Part shown: piece after piece, positions 1 to 5,020 of the stretch
How positions within the stretch are numbered: the stretch's first letter is position 1
Layout of the letters: each line of letters begins with the position of its first letter
DNA from: an uncultured beta proteobacterium
Lineage (GTDB): Bacteria > Pseudomonadota > Gammaproteobacteria > Burkholderiales > Burkholderiaceae_C
Reading direction: 5' to 3'
DNA: 5,020 nucleotides
Assembly: GCA_903885415.1 (NCBI GenBank)
Contig: CAISIP010000354.1
Location: 1 to 5,020 of the forward strand
The notes under the pieces: generated by a model
Told to the model about the DNA's origin: nothing
The model's input: only the letters and a program-made list of their open reading frames with translations
Database searches by the model: none
Made by a program: the position numbers and the translations under genes

Positions 1-1
1 A

Positions 2-868
2 AACCTGCTGCACCGATTTGCGCGGGCCGTTCTGCTGGCCTGCGCGGCCTTGGTCGTGCAGGCCCTGCCGGCGCAGGAGTTGTTGCCGGTGCCGCTGCTG
101 GACGCACGCGTGATCGACCAGACCGGCAGCCTGAACTCGGCGCAGCGCACAGCGCTGAACGCCAGGCTCGTCGCGCTTGAGCAACAAAATGGGACGCAGC
201 TGGTCATCCTGATGGTGCGCAGCACCAGGCCCGAGGACATCGCCAGCTACGCCAACCGGGTTGCCAATAGCTGGAAGATCGGCCGCCGCGACGTGGGTGA
301 CGGCGTGCTGCTCATCGTCGCCACGGACGACCGCAGCCTGCGCATCGAAGTCGCCAAGGCGCTCGAAGGCGCGGTTCCCGACCTGGCGGCCAAGCGCATC
401 ATCGACGGTGCGATCACGCCACGATTCAAGGTGGGCGATTTCGCCGGCGGACTCGAAGCGGGGGTGGACCAGTTAGCCGCACGCATTGCCGGTGAAACCC
501 TGCCCGAGCCCGCGCGCGCTCAGTCGCGCGGGGCAGAACCCGACTGGGGAGGCCTGCTGGTTCTGGTGCTCTTCGCGCTGCCTGTGGGTGCCGCCATCGT
601 CCGAAGCATTTTTGGCCGCAAGCTCGGCGCGCTGCTGACCGGGGGCGGCGTCGCTCTGCTGGGGTTTGTTATCGGCGCGCACCTGCTGCTGGCCTGCGTA
701 GCGGGCTTGGCGGCGGCGCTGTTCGCGCTGCTTGGCGGCAGCTCCGGTCTGCCCCATGGCTGGGGAAGGCCGGGCGGGTTTGGCGGCGGCTGGGGATCGG
801 GGGGCGGTGGCTTTCGCTCGGGCGGCGGCGGCGATTTTGGTGGCGGTGGCGCGTCCGGAAGATGGTAG
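2..868 (+). CDS. TPM-domain (YgcG-like) exported membrane protein with Gly-rich tail, 5' partial
   Basis: The frame is open from base 2 and the true start lies left of the window. The first visible residues (HRFARAVLLACAALVV) read as the basic and hydrophobic parts of a signal peptide, with a likely cleavage site near ALPAQ (about residues 21-25 of the 288 visible). A TTG at base 50 could be taken as a start, but it would destroy the signal peptide. A TPM domain follows (about residues 36-165), opening with RVIDQTGSL and containing GDGVLLIVATDDRSLRIEV and a PRFKVGDFAGGL segment. Hydrophobic stretches at about 182-205 and 209-247 suggest membrane anchoring. The tail from about 245 is almost all glycine with some Ser, Phe and Trp, and ends in GASGRW, the usual end of this family. 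The expected layout is an extracytoplasmic TPM domain tethered to the inner membrane. The family is named for TLP18.3, Psb32 and MOLO-1, and its bacterial role is poorly defined. The stop TAG sits 8 bases before the preferred start of the next gene. The family call is firm; the function is unknown. Confidence 0.9.
   Translation, partial: NLLHRFARAVLLACAALVVQALPAQELLPVPLLDARVIDQTGSLNSAQRTALNARLVALEQQNGTQLVILMVRSTRPEDIASYANRVANSWKIGRRDVGDGVLLIVATDDRSLRIEVAKALEGAVPDLAAKRIIDGAITPRFKVGDFAGGLEAGVDQLAARIAGETLPEPARAQSRGAEPDWGGLLVLVLFALPVGAAIVRSIFGRKLGALLTGGGVALLGFVIGAHLLLACVAGLAAALFALLGGSSGLPHGWGRPGGFGGGWGSGGGGFRSGGGGDFGGGGASGRW
770..859 (+). repeat. Low-complexity GGC/GGT tract encoding the Gly-rich tail
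   Basis: The sequence is a degenerate run of GGC, GGT and GGG codons broken by Phe, Trp, Ser, Arg and Asp codons. It encodes the glycine-rich C-terminus of the first TPM protein. It is a normal family trait and not a separate element, but such G-rich tracts can vary in length between strains and are prone to sequencing or assembly error. Confidence 0.7.
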
Positions 869-870
869 GA
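867..870 (+). promoter_or_regulatory. Ribosome binding site that decides the start of the second TPM gene
   Basis: AGGA lies 6 bases before the ATG at 877 and overlaps the TAG stop (866-868) of the preceding gene. The alternative ATG at 862 has only a GGA ending 2 bases upstream, which is too close. The arrangement favours 877 and suggests that ribosomes finishing the first gene reinitiate on the second. Confidence 0.6.
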
Positions 871-876
871 CGCAGC

Positions 877-1410
877 ATGCGCCGCGAATCCATCACCGCG
901 CTGCGCCACCTGTGGCTTGACGAATCCGATGCCCGACGGGCGGTGTCCGCAGGGGCCATCGAGCGCCTGACACGGCGCATTGCCCACAGCGAAACGCAAC
1001 ACAGCGGGGAGATCCGCGTCTTCATCGAAGCCAGCCTGCCCGCCACCTCCATCTGGCGTCACTGGCGGTATCAGGTTCCGCTCGACGCGCTGTGCCGTGA
1101 GCGCGCGCTGGCGGTGTTCGGTGATCTGCGCGTCTGGGATACCGAGCAGAACAATGGCATCCTGCTCTACCTGTTGCTGGCCGAGCGTCGGATCGAGCTC
1201 ATCGCCGACCGCGGCATCAACGCGGTGGTTGACCCTGTCGACTGGCAGGCCATGGTGGCGCACATGGGTGCGGCCTTCACCGGCGGCGCTTTCGAAGCCG
1301 GACTGATGCATGCGCTCGACGAACTGGAGGCTCCGCTCACGCTGCATTTCCCACTGGGTGCCGGCGAGCGGCACCACAACGAGCTTCCCGACGCGCCCCG
1401 CATCGGCTGA
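877..1410 (+). CDS. TPM-domain protein without signal peptide or membrane anchor
   Basis: The 177-residue product has no hydrophobic leader and is probably cytoplasmic or peripheral. Visible landmarks are an N-terminal RHLWLDESDARR segment (10-21), HSGEIRVFIEASLP (42-55), RVWDTEQNNGILLYLLL (85-101), an IADRGIN turn (109-115), a PxxxW segment (120-123) and a C-terminal NELPDAPRIG. The NNG-hydrophobic block and the RGIN turn match the TPM core, and the whole pattern fits the second, shorter TPM protein that I recall beside lemA and ygcG-type genes in betaproteobacteria. An ATG at 862 would add five residues and overlap the upstream gene by 7 bases. The start at 877 is chosen for its AGGA with 6-base spacing. 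The gene is probably co-transcribed with the TPM gene before it. No enzymatic activity can be assigned. Its TGA stop is followed at once by the A-tract of the shared terminator. Confidence 0.85.
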   Translation: MRRESITALRHLWLDESDARRAVSAGAIERLTRRIAHSETQHSGEIRVFIEASLPATSIWRHWRYQVPLDALCRERALAVFGDLRVWDTEQNNGILLYLLLAERRIELIADRGINAVVDPVDWQAMVAHMGAAFTGGAFEAGLMHALDELEAPLTLHFPLGAGERHHNELPDAPRIG

Positions 1411-1445
1411 AATAAAAAAAGCCCTCGACGATGCCGAAGGCTTTT
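1411..1445 (-). terminator. Intrinsic terminator of the atp operon
   Basis: Read on the - strand from 1445, AAAAGCCTTCG pairs with CGAGGGCTTTT through 11 base pairs, one of them a G-U wobble, around the 7-base loop GCATCGT. The descending arm runs into seven T's followed by ATT. It begins 29 bases after the atpC stop codon. This is a classic Rho-independent terminator and marks the end of the ATP synthase operon. Confidence 0.88.
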
Positions 1446-1448
1446 CGG
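1417..1448 (+). terminator. Possible weaker + strand terminator of the TPM genes (same stem)
   Basis: On the + strand the same inverted repeat gives a 7-bp AAAAGCC/GGCTTTT stem, then a C/A mismatch and 3 inner pairs. Only four T's follow before CGG. The stem lies 6 bases after the stop codon of the second TPM gene, so bidirectional use is plausible. The inner mismatch and short U-tract suggest lower efficiency than on the opposite strand. Confidence 0.5.
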
Positions 1449-1453
1449 TAGGT

Positions 1454-1467
1454 GCCCGGGACCGGGC
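1454..1467. repeat. Short GC-rich inverted repeat between atpC and its terminator
   Basis: GCCCG and CGGGC face each other across the 4-base spacer GGAC. Either strand could form a small stable hairpin there, just downstream of the atpC stop on the - strand. No T-run follows, so it is not a terminator by itself. It could protect the mRNA end or simply be chance in GC-rich DNA. Confidence 0.4.
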
Positions 1468-1474
1468 CCTTGGC

Positions 1475-1891
1475 CTACTTCTTGAGCCTGTACTTGCGCA
1501 AGGCGGCGATCTGAGCCGCCATCGTGAACAATTCAGACTGCGCGCGTGCTATGTCGAGCTCACCCTTGGCATTCTTGAGCGCCTCTTCGGCAGCGAGTTT
1601 GGCTTGATTCGCCTTTTCTTCGTCGAGGTCCTTGCCGCGTACCGCAGTGTCGGACAGCACCGTCACCCTGTCCGGCTGCACCTCGATGATGCCGCCGGCA
1701 ACGAAGACGAACTCTTCCGAGCCATCGGCCATCTCGATACGCACCGAACCCGCCTTGATGCGGGTGATCAGCGGCGTGTGGCGCGGATAGATTCCGAGTT
1801 CGCCCAATTCACCCGGCAACGCTACAAAGCGGGCCTCACCGGAGAAGATCGACTCTTCTGCGCTCACTACATCAATATGGATCGTTGCCAT
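1475..1891 (-). CDS. atpC: F1Fo ATP synthase subunit epsilon
   Basis: This subunit of the F1 central stalk binds gamma and contacts the c-ring, and in bacteria its C-terminal helices can inhibit ATP hydrolysis. The 138-residue product has the expected two parts. An N-terminal beta-sandwich (about 1-85) carries ARFVALPGELGELGIYPRHTPL (20-41) and a VFVAGGIIEVQPDRVTVLSDTA block (62-83). A helical hairpin follows (about 88-138), rich in Ala, Glu and Lys and ending in ALRKYRLKK. The length is typical of the family. The frame stays open further upstream into atpD, but the start at 1891 (MATIHIDVVSAEE) matches the family N-terminus and has AAGGAA 5 bases upstream. It is the last gene of the atp operon, 31 bases after atpD and just before the intrinsic terminator. 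Nothing is truncated or odd. Confidence 0.97.
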   Translation of the reverse strand: MATIHIDVVSAEESIFSGEARFVALPGELGELGIYPRHTPLITRIKAGSVRIEMADGSEEFVFVAGGIIEVQPDRVTVLSDTAVRGKDLDEEKANQAKLAAEEALKNAKGELDIARAQSELFTMAAQIAALRKYRLKK

Positions 1892-1896
1892 CTGGA

Positions 1897-1902
1897 TTCC
1901 TT
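1897..1902 (-). promoter_or_regulatory. Ribosome binding site of atpC
   Basis: AAGGAA on the - strand lies 5 bases before the ATG at 1891. It fixes the epsilon start there and argues against in-frame upstream starts inside atpD, such as the TTG at 2017. Confidence 0.7.
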
Positions 1903-1922
1903 GGGCTGCTGTGCGTTTGGCC

Positions 1923-3353
1923 TCAGGCCATCTTCTTGGCTTTCTCGAAAGCTTCGTCGATGGTGCCGACCATGTAGAAAGCCTGCTCCGGCATGTGGTC
2001 GCATTCGCCGTTGACAATCATTTTGAAGCCGCGAATCGTCTCGGCCAGCGACACGTACTTGCCCGAAGTGCCGGTGAACACCTCGGCCACGAAAAAAGGC
2101 TGGCTCAGAAAGCGCTGAATCTTTCGCGCCCGCGCCACCGCCAGTTTGTCTTCCGGGGCGAGTTCGTCCATGCCCAGGATCGCGATGATGTCACGAAGCT
2201 CCTTGTAGCGCTGCAGCGTTCCCTGCACCGCGCGCGCCGTGTTGTAGTGGTCTTCACCAACCACGTTGGGCGAGAGCTGGCGGCTGGTGGAGTCCAGCGG
2301 GTCGACCGCGGGGTAGATGCCCAGCGCCGCGATGTCGCGACTGAGCACCACGGTGGAGTCCAGGTGGGCGAAGGTGGTTGCCGGCGAGGGATCGGTCAGG
2401 TCATCGGCCGGCACATAGACGGCCTGAATCGACGTGATCGAGCCGACCTTGGTAGAAGTGATGCGCTCCTGCAAGCGGCCCATTTCTTCGGCCAGCGTCG
2501 GCTGGTAACCCACCGCCGATGGCATGCGGCCGAGCAGCGCCGAGACCTCGGTACCGGCCAGCGTGTAGCGATAGATGTTGTCCACAAAAAACAGGACGTC
2601 CTTGCCTTCGTCACGGAAGGACTCGGCGATGGTCAGGCCGGTCAGCGCGACGCGCAGACGGTTGCCCGGAGGCTCGTTCATCTGGCCGTAGACCATTGCG
2701 ACCTTGGAGTCCTCGAGCTTCTCGCTATTCACGACGCCCGATTCCATCATCTCGTGGTAGAAATCGTTGCCCTCGCGGGTGCGCTCGCCGACACCGGCAA
2801 AAACCGACAGGCCCGAGTGCGCCTTGGCGATGTTGTTGATGAGTTCCATCATGTTCACCGTCTTGCCCACGCCGGCGCCACCGAACAGACCGACCTTTCC
2901 GCCCTTGGCAAACGGGCACACCAGGTCGATCACCTTGATGCCGGTCTCAAGCAGTTCCTGCGACGGGCTCAGTTCGTCATAAACCGGCGCCTTGCGGTGG
3001 ATGGAGGCAGTCTGCGTGGAAGCCACCGGGCCGCGCTCGTCGATCGGCGAACCCAGCACGTCCATGATGCGGCCCAGCGTGGCTTTACCAACCGGAACCA
3101 TGATCGGATTGGCCGTGTTTTTCACGATCATTCCGCGGCGCAAGCCATCGGAAGATCCGAGTGCGATGGTGCGGACAATGCCATCGCCGAGTTGCTGCTG
3201 CACTTCGAGCGTCAGCGCCGAGCCGTCCATCTTGAGGGCGTCGTAGATCTTGGGCATCTGGCTGCGCGGAAATTCCACGTCGACCACCGCGCCGATACAC
3301 TGAACGATCTTGCCCTCAACGCCTGCGTTGCCTGCGGTACTTGCTTGAGCCAT
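1923..3353 (-). CDS. atpD: F1Fo ATP synthase subunit beta (catalytic)
   Basis: This is the catalytic subunit of F1, making ATP from ADP and phosphate at the alpha-beta interfaces as gamma rotates. The 476-residue product starts MAQASTAGNAG and enters the N-terminal beta-barrel at KIVQCIGAVVDVEFP (15-29). Motifs are complete: Walker A GGAGVGKT (158-165), GERTREGND with the expected catalytic Glu at 190, Walker B LFFVD ending in Asp258, TLAGTEVSALLGRMPSAVG (264-282), the alpha/beta signature PAVDPLDSTS (348-357), and DELAPED (396-402), the counterpart of the DELSEED torque loop. An in-frame extension to 3404 would overlap atpG. The ATG at 3353 is preferred because GGAG lies 8 bases upstream and the N-terminus fits the family. 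It follows atpG by 28 bases and precedes atpC by 31. No key residue is missing. Confidence 0.98.
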   Translation of the reverse strand: MAQASTAGNAGVEGKIVQCIGAVVDVEFPRSQMPKIYDALKMDGSALTLEVQQQLGDGIVRTIALGSSDGLRRGMIVKNTANPIMVPVGKATLGRIMDVLGSPIDERGPVASTQTASIHRKAPVYDELSPSQELLETGIKVIDLVCPFAKGGKVGLFGGAGVGKTVNMMELINNIAKAHSGLSVFAGVGERTREGNDFYHEMMESGVVNSEKLEDSKVAMVYGQMNEPPGNRLRVALTGLTIAESFRDEGKDVLFFVDNIYRYTLAGTEVSALLGRMPSAVGYQPTLAEEMGRLQERITSTKVGSITSIQAVYVPADDLTDPSPATTFAHLDSTVVLSRDIAALGIYPAVDPLDSTSRQLSPNVVGEDHYNTARAVQGTLQRYKELRDIIAILGMDELAPEDKLAVARARKIQRFLSQPFFVAEVFTGTSGKYVSLAETIRGFKMIVNGECDHMPEQAFYMVGTIDEAFEKAKKMA

Positions 3354-3361
3354 TGTGCTTG

Positions 3362-3365
3362 CTCC
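3362..3365 (-). promoter_or_regulatory. Ribosome binding site of atpD
   Basis: GGAG on the - strand lies 8 bases before the ATG at 3353, inside the 28-base atpG-atpD gap. It settles the beta start and excludes the 17-residue longer form that would begin at a TTG within atpG. Confidence 0.7.
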
Positions 3366-3381
3366 AATAAATGAATTGCGT

Positions 3382-4254
3382 TTAAACCGCTGCCGCGCCG
3401 GCAACGATTTCTGAAAGTTCTTTGGTGATCGCCGCCTGCCGGGTCTTGTTGTAGATCAGCTTGAGTTCAGCGATCACGCTGCCCGCGTTGTCGGTCGCCG
3501 ACTTCATCGCCACCATGCGCGCCGACTGCTCCGAAGCCATGTTCTCCGCTACCGCCTGATAGACCAGCGCCTCGATGTAGCGCAGCATCAGGTCGTCGAT
3601 CACCGCCTGCGCTTCGGGCTCATAGATATAGTCCCAGCCCTGCTGTGCGCTGCCCGGGTCGGCCTGCATGCGCTCTGCCGACAGCGGGAGCAGACGCTCG
3701 AGCACCGGCTCTTGCTTCATCGTGTTGATGAAGCGGGTGTAAGCCAGGTAGACCTCGCTGACCTGCCCCTGGGCGTAAGCGTCCAGCAGCACCTTGACCG
3801 GGCCGATCAGTTTTTCCAGATGCGGCGTATCGCCCAGCTGCGTCGCCTGCGCCGTCACCTTGGCGCCGACACGGCTCAGGAAGCCCAAGCCCTTGTTGCC
3901 GATCGCCACCGCCTTGATTTCCTTCCCACCCGACTGCAGTTCGCGCAGCTTGGCGGTCACGATACGCAGCACATTGGTGTTCATTCCGCCGCACAGACCC
4001 TTGTCGGTCGTGACGACGATGAGTCCGGTCGCCTTGGCGTCGTTGACGCGCATATACGGGTGCATGTACTCCGGGTTGGACTTGCCCAGATTGGCAGCGA
4101 TGATGCGGATCTTTTCGCTGTAGGGTCGGGCCGCGCGCATGCGCTCCTGCGCTTTGCGCATCTTGGAAGCAGCAACCATCTCCATGGCCTTGGTGATCTT
4201 CTTGGTGTTCTCCACCGACTTGATCTTGCCGCGTATCTCCTTACCTGCTGCCAT
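3382..4254 (-). CDS. atpG: F1Fo ATP synthase subunit gamma (rotor shaft)
   Basis: Gamma is the rotating shaft inside the alpha3-beta3 hexamer and couples proton flow to the catalytic sites. The 290-residue product starts MAAGKEIRGKIKSVENTKKI, the conserved N-terminal helix of the coiled coil, and continues with TKAMEMVAASKMRKAQ (21-36). The central Rossmann-like domain shows GLIVVTTDKGLCGGMN (77-92). The C-terminal helix carries ENMASEQSARMVAMKSATDNA (237-257) and ends with the gamma signature ITKELSEIVAGAAA (276-289). The length agrees with betaproteobacterial homologues. The start at 4254 is supported by GGGAG 5 bases upstream. It lies 54 bases after atpA and 28 before atpD in the standard order. 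The stop is TAA. Confidence 0.98.
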   Translation of the reverse strand: MAAGKEIRGKIKSVENTKKITKAMEMVAASKMRKAQERMRAARPYSEKIRIIAANLGKSNPEYMHPYMRVNDAKATGLIVVTTDKGLCGGMNTNVLRIVTAKLRELQSGGKEIKAVAIGNKGLGFLSRVGAKVTAQATQLGDTPHLEKLIGPVKVLLDAYAQGQVSEVYLAYTRFINTMKQEPVLERLLPLSAERMQADPGSAQQGWDYIYEPEAQAVIDDLMLRYIEALVYQAVAENMASEQSARMVAMKSATDNAGSVIAELKLIYNKTRQAAITKELSEIVAGAAAV

Positions 4255-4259
4255 AGTTG

Positions 4260-4264
4260 CTCCC
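4260..4264 (-). promoter_or_regulatory. Ribosome binding site of atpG
   Basis: GGGAG on the - strand lies 5 bases before the ATG at 4254. The rest of the atpA-atpG gap (4265-4308) shows no promoter or terminator signal, which fits read-through transcription of the operon. Confidence 0.65.
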
Positions 4265-4308
4265 GGCCCTTGACTGTGCTGTCTTCACGCTTGTGCCGTC
4301 CGTCCGCC

Positions 4309-5019
4309 TCAGGCGAAACTTTTCTTGAACGTGGTGGTAGCCGCCGTCAACTCAGCCTCGGCGTCCTTGTCCATCGCCTTGTCGGCTTCGAGCTTGGCCA
4401 GCAGCGCGGCATGCTTGTCCTTCAGGTGCGCGTGCAGACCGCTTTCGAACGCGAGCACCTTCTTCACCTCGACATCGTCCATAAAGCCCTTGTTGACCGC
4501 AAACAGCGTCGCGCCCATCAGGCTGATCGGCAACGGGCTGTACTGCGCCTGCTTGAGCAATTCGGTGACGCGGCCGCCGCGGTCGAGTTGCTTGCGGGTG
4601 GCCTCGTCCAGGTCCGATGCAAACTGGGCAAAGGCCGCCAGCTCGCGGTACTGCGCAAGGTCGGTGCGGATTCCGCCCGACAGGTTCTTGATCAGCTTGG
4701 TCTGCGCCGCACCGCCGACCCGCGACACCGAGATGCCGGCATTGATGGCCGGGCGGATGCCCGCGTTGAACAGCGAGGTCTCCAGGAAGATCTGTCCGTC
4801 GGTAATCGAAATCACGTTGGTCGGCACGAAAGCCGAAACGTCGCCCGCCTGGGTCTCGATGATCGGCAGCGCCGTCAAGGAGCCCGTCTTGCCCTTGACC
4901 TCGCCCTTGGTGAAGTCCTCTACATACTTCTCGTTTACCCGCGCGGCGCGTTCGAGCAGACGGCTGTGCAAATAGAAAACGTCGCCGGGGTAGGCTTCAC
5001 GGCCTGGCGGACGGCGCAG
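4309..5019 (-). CDS. atpA: F1Fo ATP synthase subunit alpha, C-terminal portion (5' partial)
   Basis: Alpha is the non-catalytic nucleotide-binding subunit alternating with beta in F1. Only the last 236 residues are here, roughly 45% of the usual 510-520, because the gene runs off the right edge with the frame open to the end. The visible part starts RRPPGREAYPGDVFYLHSRL, so the N-terminal barrel and Walker A lie outside. Present are KGEVKGKTGSLTALPIIETQ (about 37-57), ISITDGQIFLETSLFNAGI (about 70-88), the alpha/beta signature PAINAGISVS (90-99), the arginine-finger Arg in SRVGG (about residue 100), and LSGGIRTDLAQYRELAAFAQ. The C-terminal helical domain ends in FKKSFA. A TTG at 4971 is an internal Leu codon, not a start. 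It is the first of the four atp genes seen here and should be preceded by atpH to the right. Confidence 0.97.
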   Translation of the reverse strand: MRRPPGREAYPGDVFYLHSRLLERAARVNEKYVEDFTKGEVKGKTGSLTALPIIETQAGDVSAFVPTNVISITDGQIFLETSLFNAGIRPAINAGISVSRVGGAAQTKLIKNLSGGIRTDLAQYRELAAFAQFASDLDEATRKQLDRGGRVTELLKQAQYSPLPISLMGATLFAVNKGFMDDVEVKKVLAFESGLHAHLKDKHAALLAKLEADKAMDKDAEAELTAATTTFKKSFA

Positions 5020-5020
5020 C

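Noticed and set aside
770..859. GGC/GGT-rich tract as a regulatory or mobile repeat
   Set aside because: It is in frame and encodes the glycine-rich tail usual for YgcG-like proteins, so coding explains it.
520..1377. - strand open frame of 285 codons across both TPM genes
   Set aside because: It is antisense to two genes with recognisable TPM features, in register with the second. Its translation is Pro/Arg-rich, reflecting the antisense of glycine codons, and shows no domain.
1310..2014. + strand open frame of 234 codons spanning the terminator and atpC
   Set aside because: It runs through the intergenic terminator and lies in register antisense to atpC, a clear epsilon subunit. It has no family resemblance of its own.
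1892..2017. Longer epsilon subunit starting at TTG 2017
   Set aside because: It would add 42 residues read from inside atpD in another frame. The ATG at 1891 has AAGGAA and the family N-terminus.
1911..3374. Long + strand open frame (487 codons) opposite atpD as a real gene
   Set aside because: It is in codon register with atpD, and its lack of stops follows from the rarity of TTA, CTA and TCA codons in a GC-rich gene. atpD has full family motifs and a ribosome binding site; the antisense frame has neither.
3354..3404. Longer beta subunit starting at TTG 3404
   Set aside because: It would overlap the end of atpG and add 17 residues not seen in the family. The ATG at 3353 has a well-placed GGAG.
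4255..4308. atpA-atpG gap as an internal promoter or small RNA
   Set aside because: Only a ribosome binding site is visible in 54 bases. I see no -35/-10 pair or hairpin with a T-run.
4325..4975. + strand open frame of 216 codons opposite atpA
   Set aside because: It is antisense to a well-conserved alpha subunit, its Ser/Ala/Arg-rich translation shows no domain, and there is no supporting start signal.

Overview
This window looks like an ordinary chromosomal stretch from a GC-rich betaproteobacterium. The subunit sequences, above all the AtpA C-terminus ending in KKSFA and the AtpC and AtpD N-termini, resemble Burkholderiales and perhaps Comamonadaceae. That placement comes from recalled sequence resemblance, not from a search. 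Coding density is very high: no gap exceeds about 65 bases, and there are no tRNA, rRNA, CRISPR, phage or insertion-sequence signals.

Left part (about 1-1410, + strand): two adjacent genes for TPM-domain (YgcG-like) proteins. The first is cut by the left edge. It is an exported, membrane-anchored protein with a signal peptide, a TPM domain, hydrophobic segments and a glycine-rich tail ending in GASGRW. The second is smaller and soluble-looking, with a TPM-like domain but no signal peptide, membrane segment or glycine tail. They sit stop-to-start, with 8 bases between the preferred boundaries, and are probably co-transcribed and translationally coupled. In related bacteria such genes often follow lemA, which would lie left of the window.

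Right part (5020 down to 1475, - strand): the distal half of an F1Fo ATP synthase operon in the standard order atpA (3' portion) - atpG - atpD - atpC. The gaps are 54, 28 and 31 bases, and a Shine-Dalgarno sequence precedes each complete gene. The four encode the alpha, gamma, beta and epsilon subunits of F1, and all the catalytic and signature motifs I looked for are intact. atpB, E, F and H should lie to the right.

The two transcription units converge on a 64-base intergenic region (1411-1474). It holds a strong intrinsic terminator for the atp operon, whose stem may also work more weakly for the TPM genes.

I found no new biological system. The points worth a second look are the tandem pair of unlike TPM proteins, start-site corrections for four genes, the shared terminator, and long antisense open frames that are explained by codon usage.
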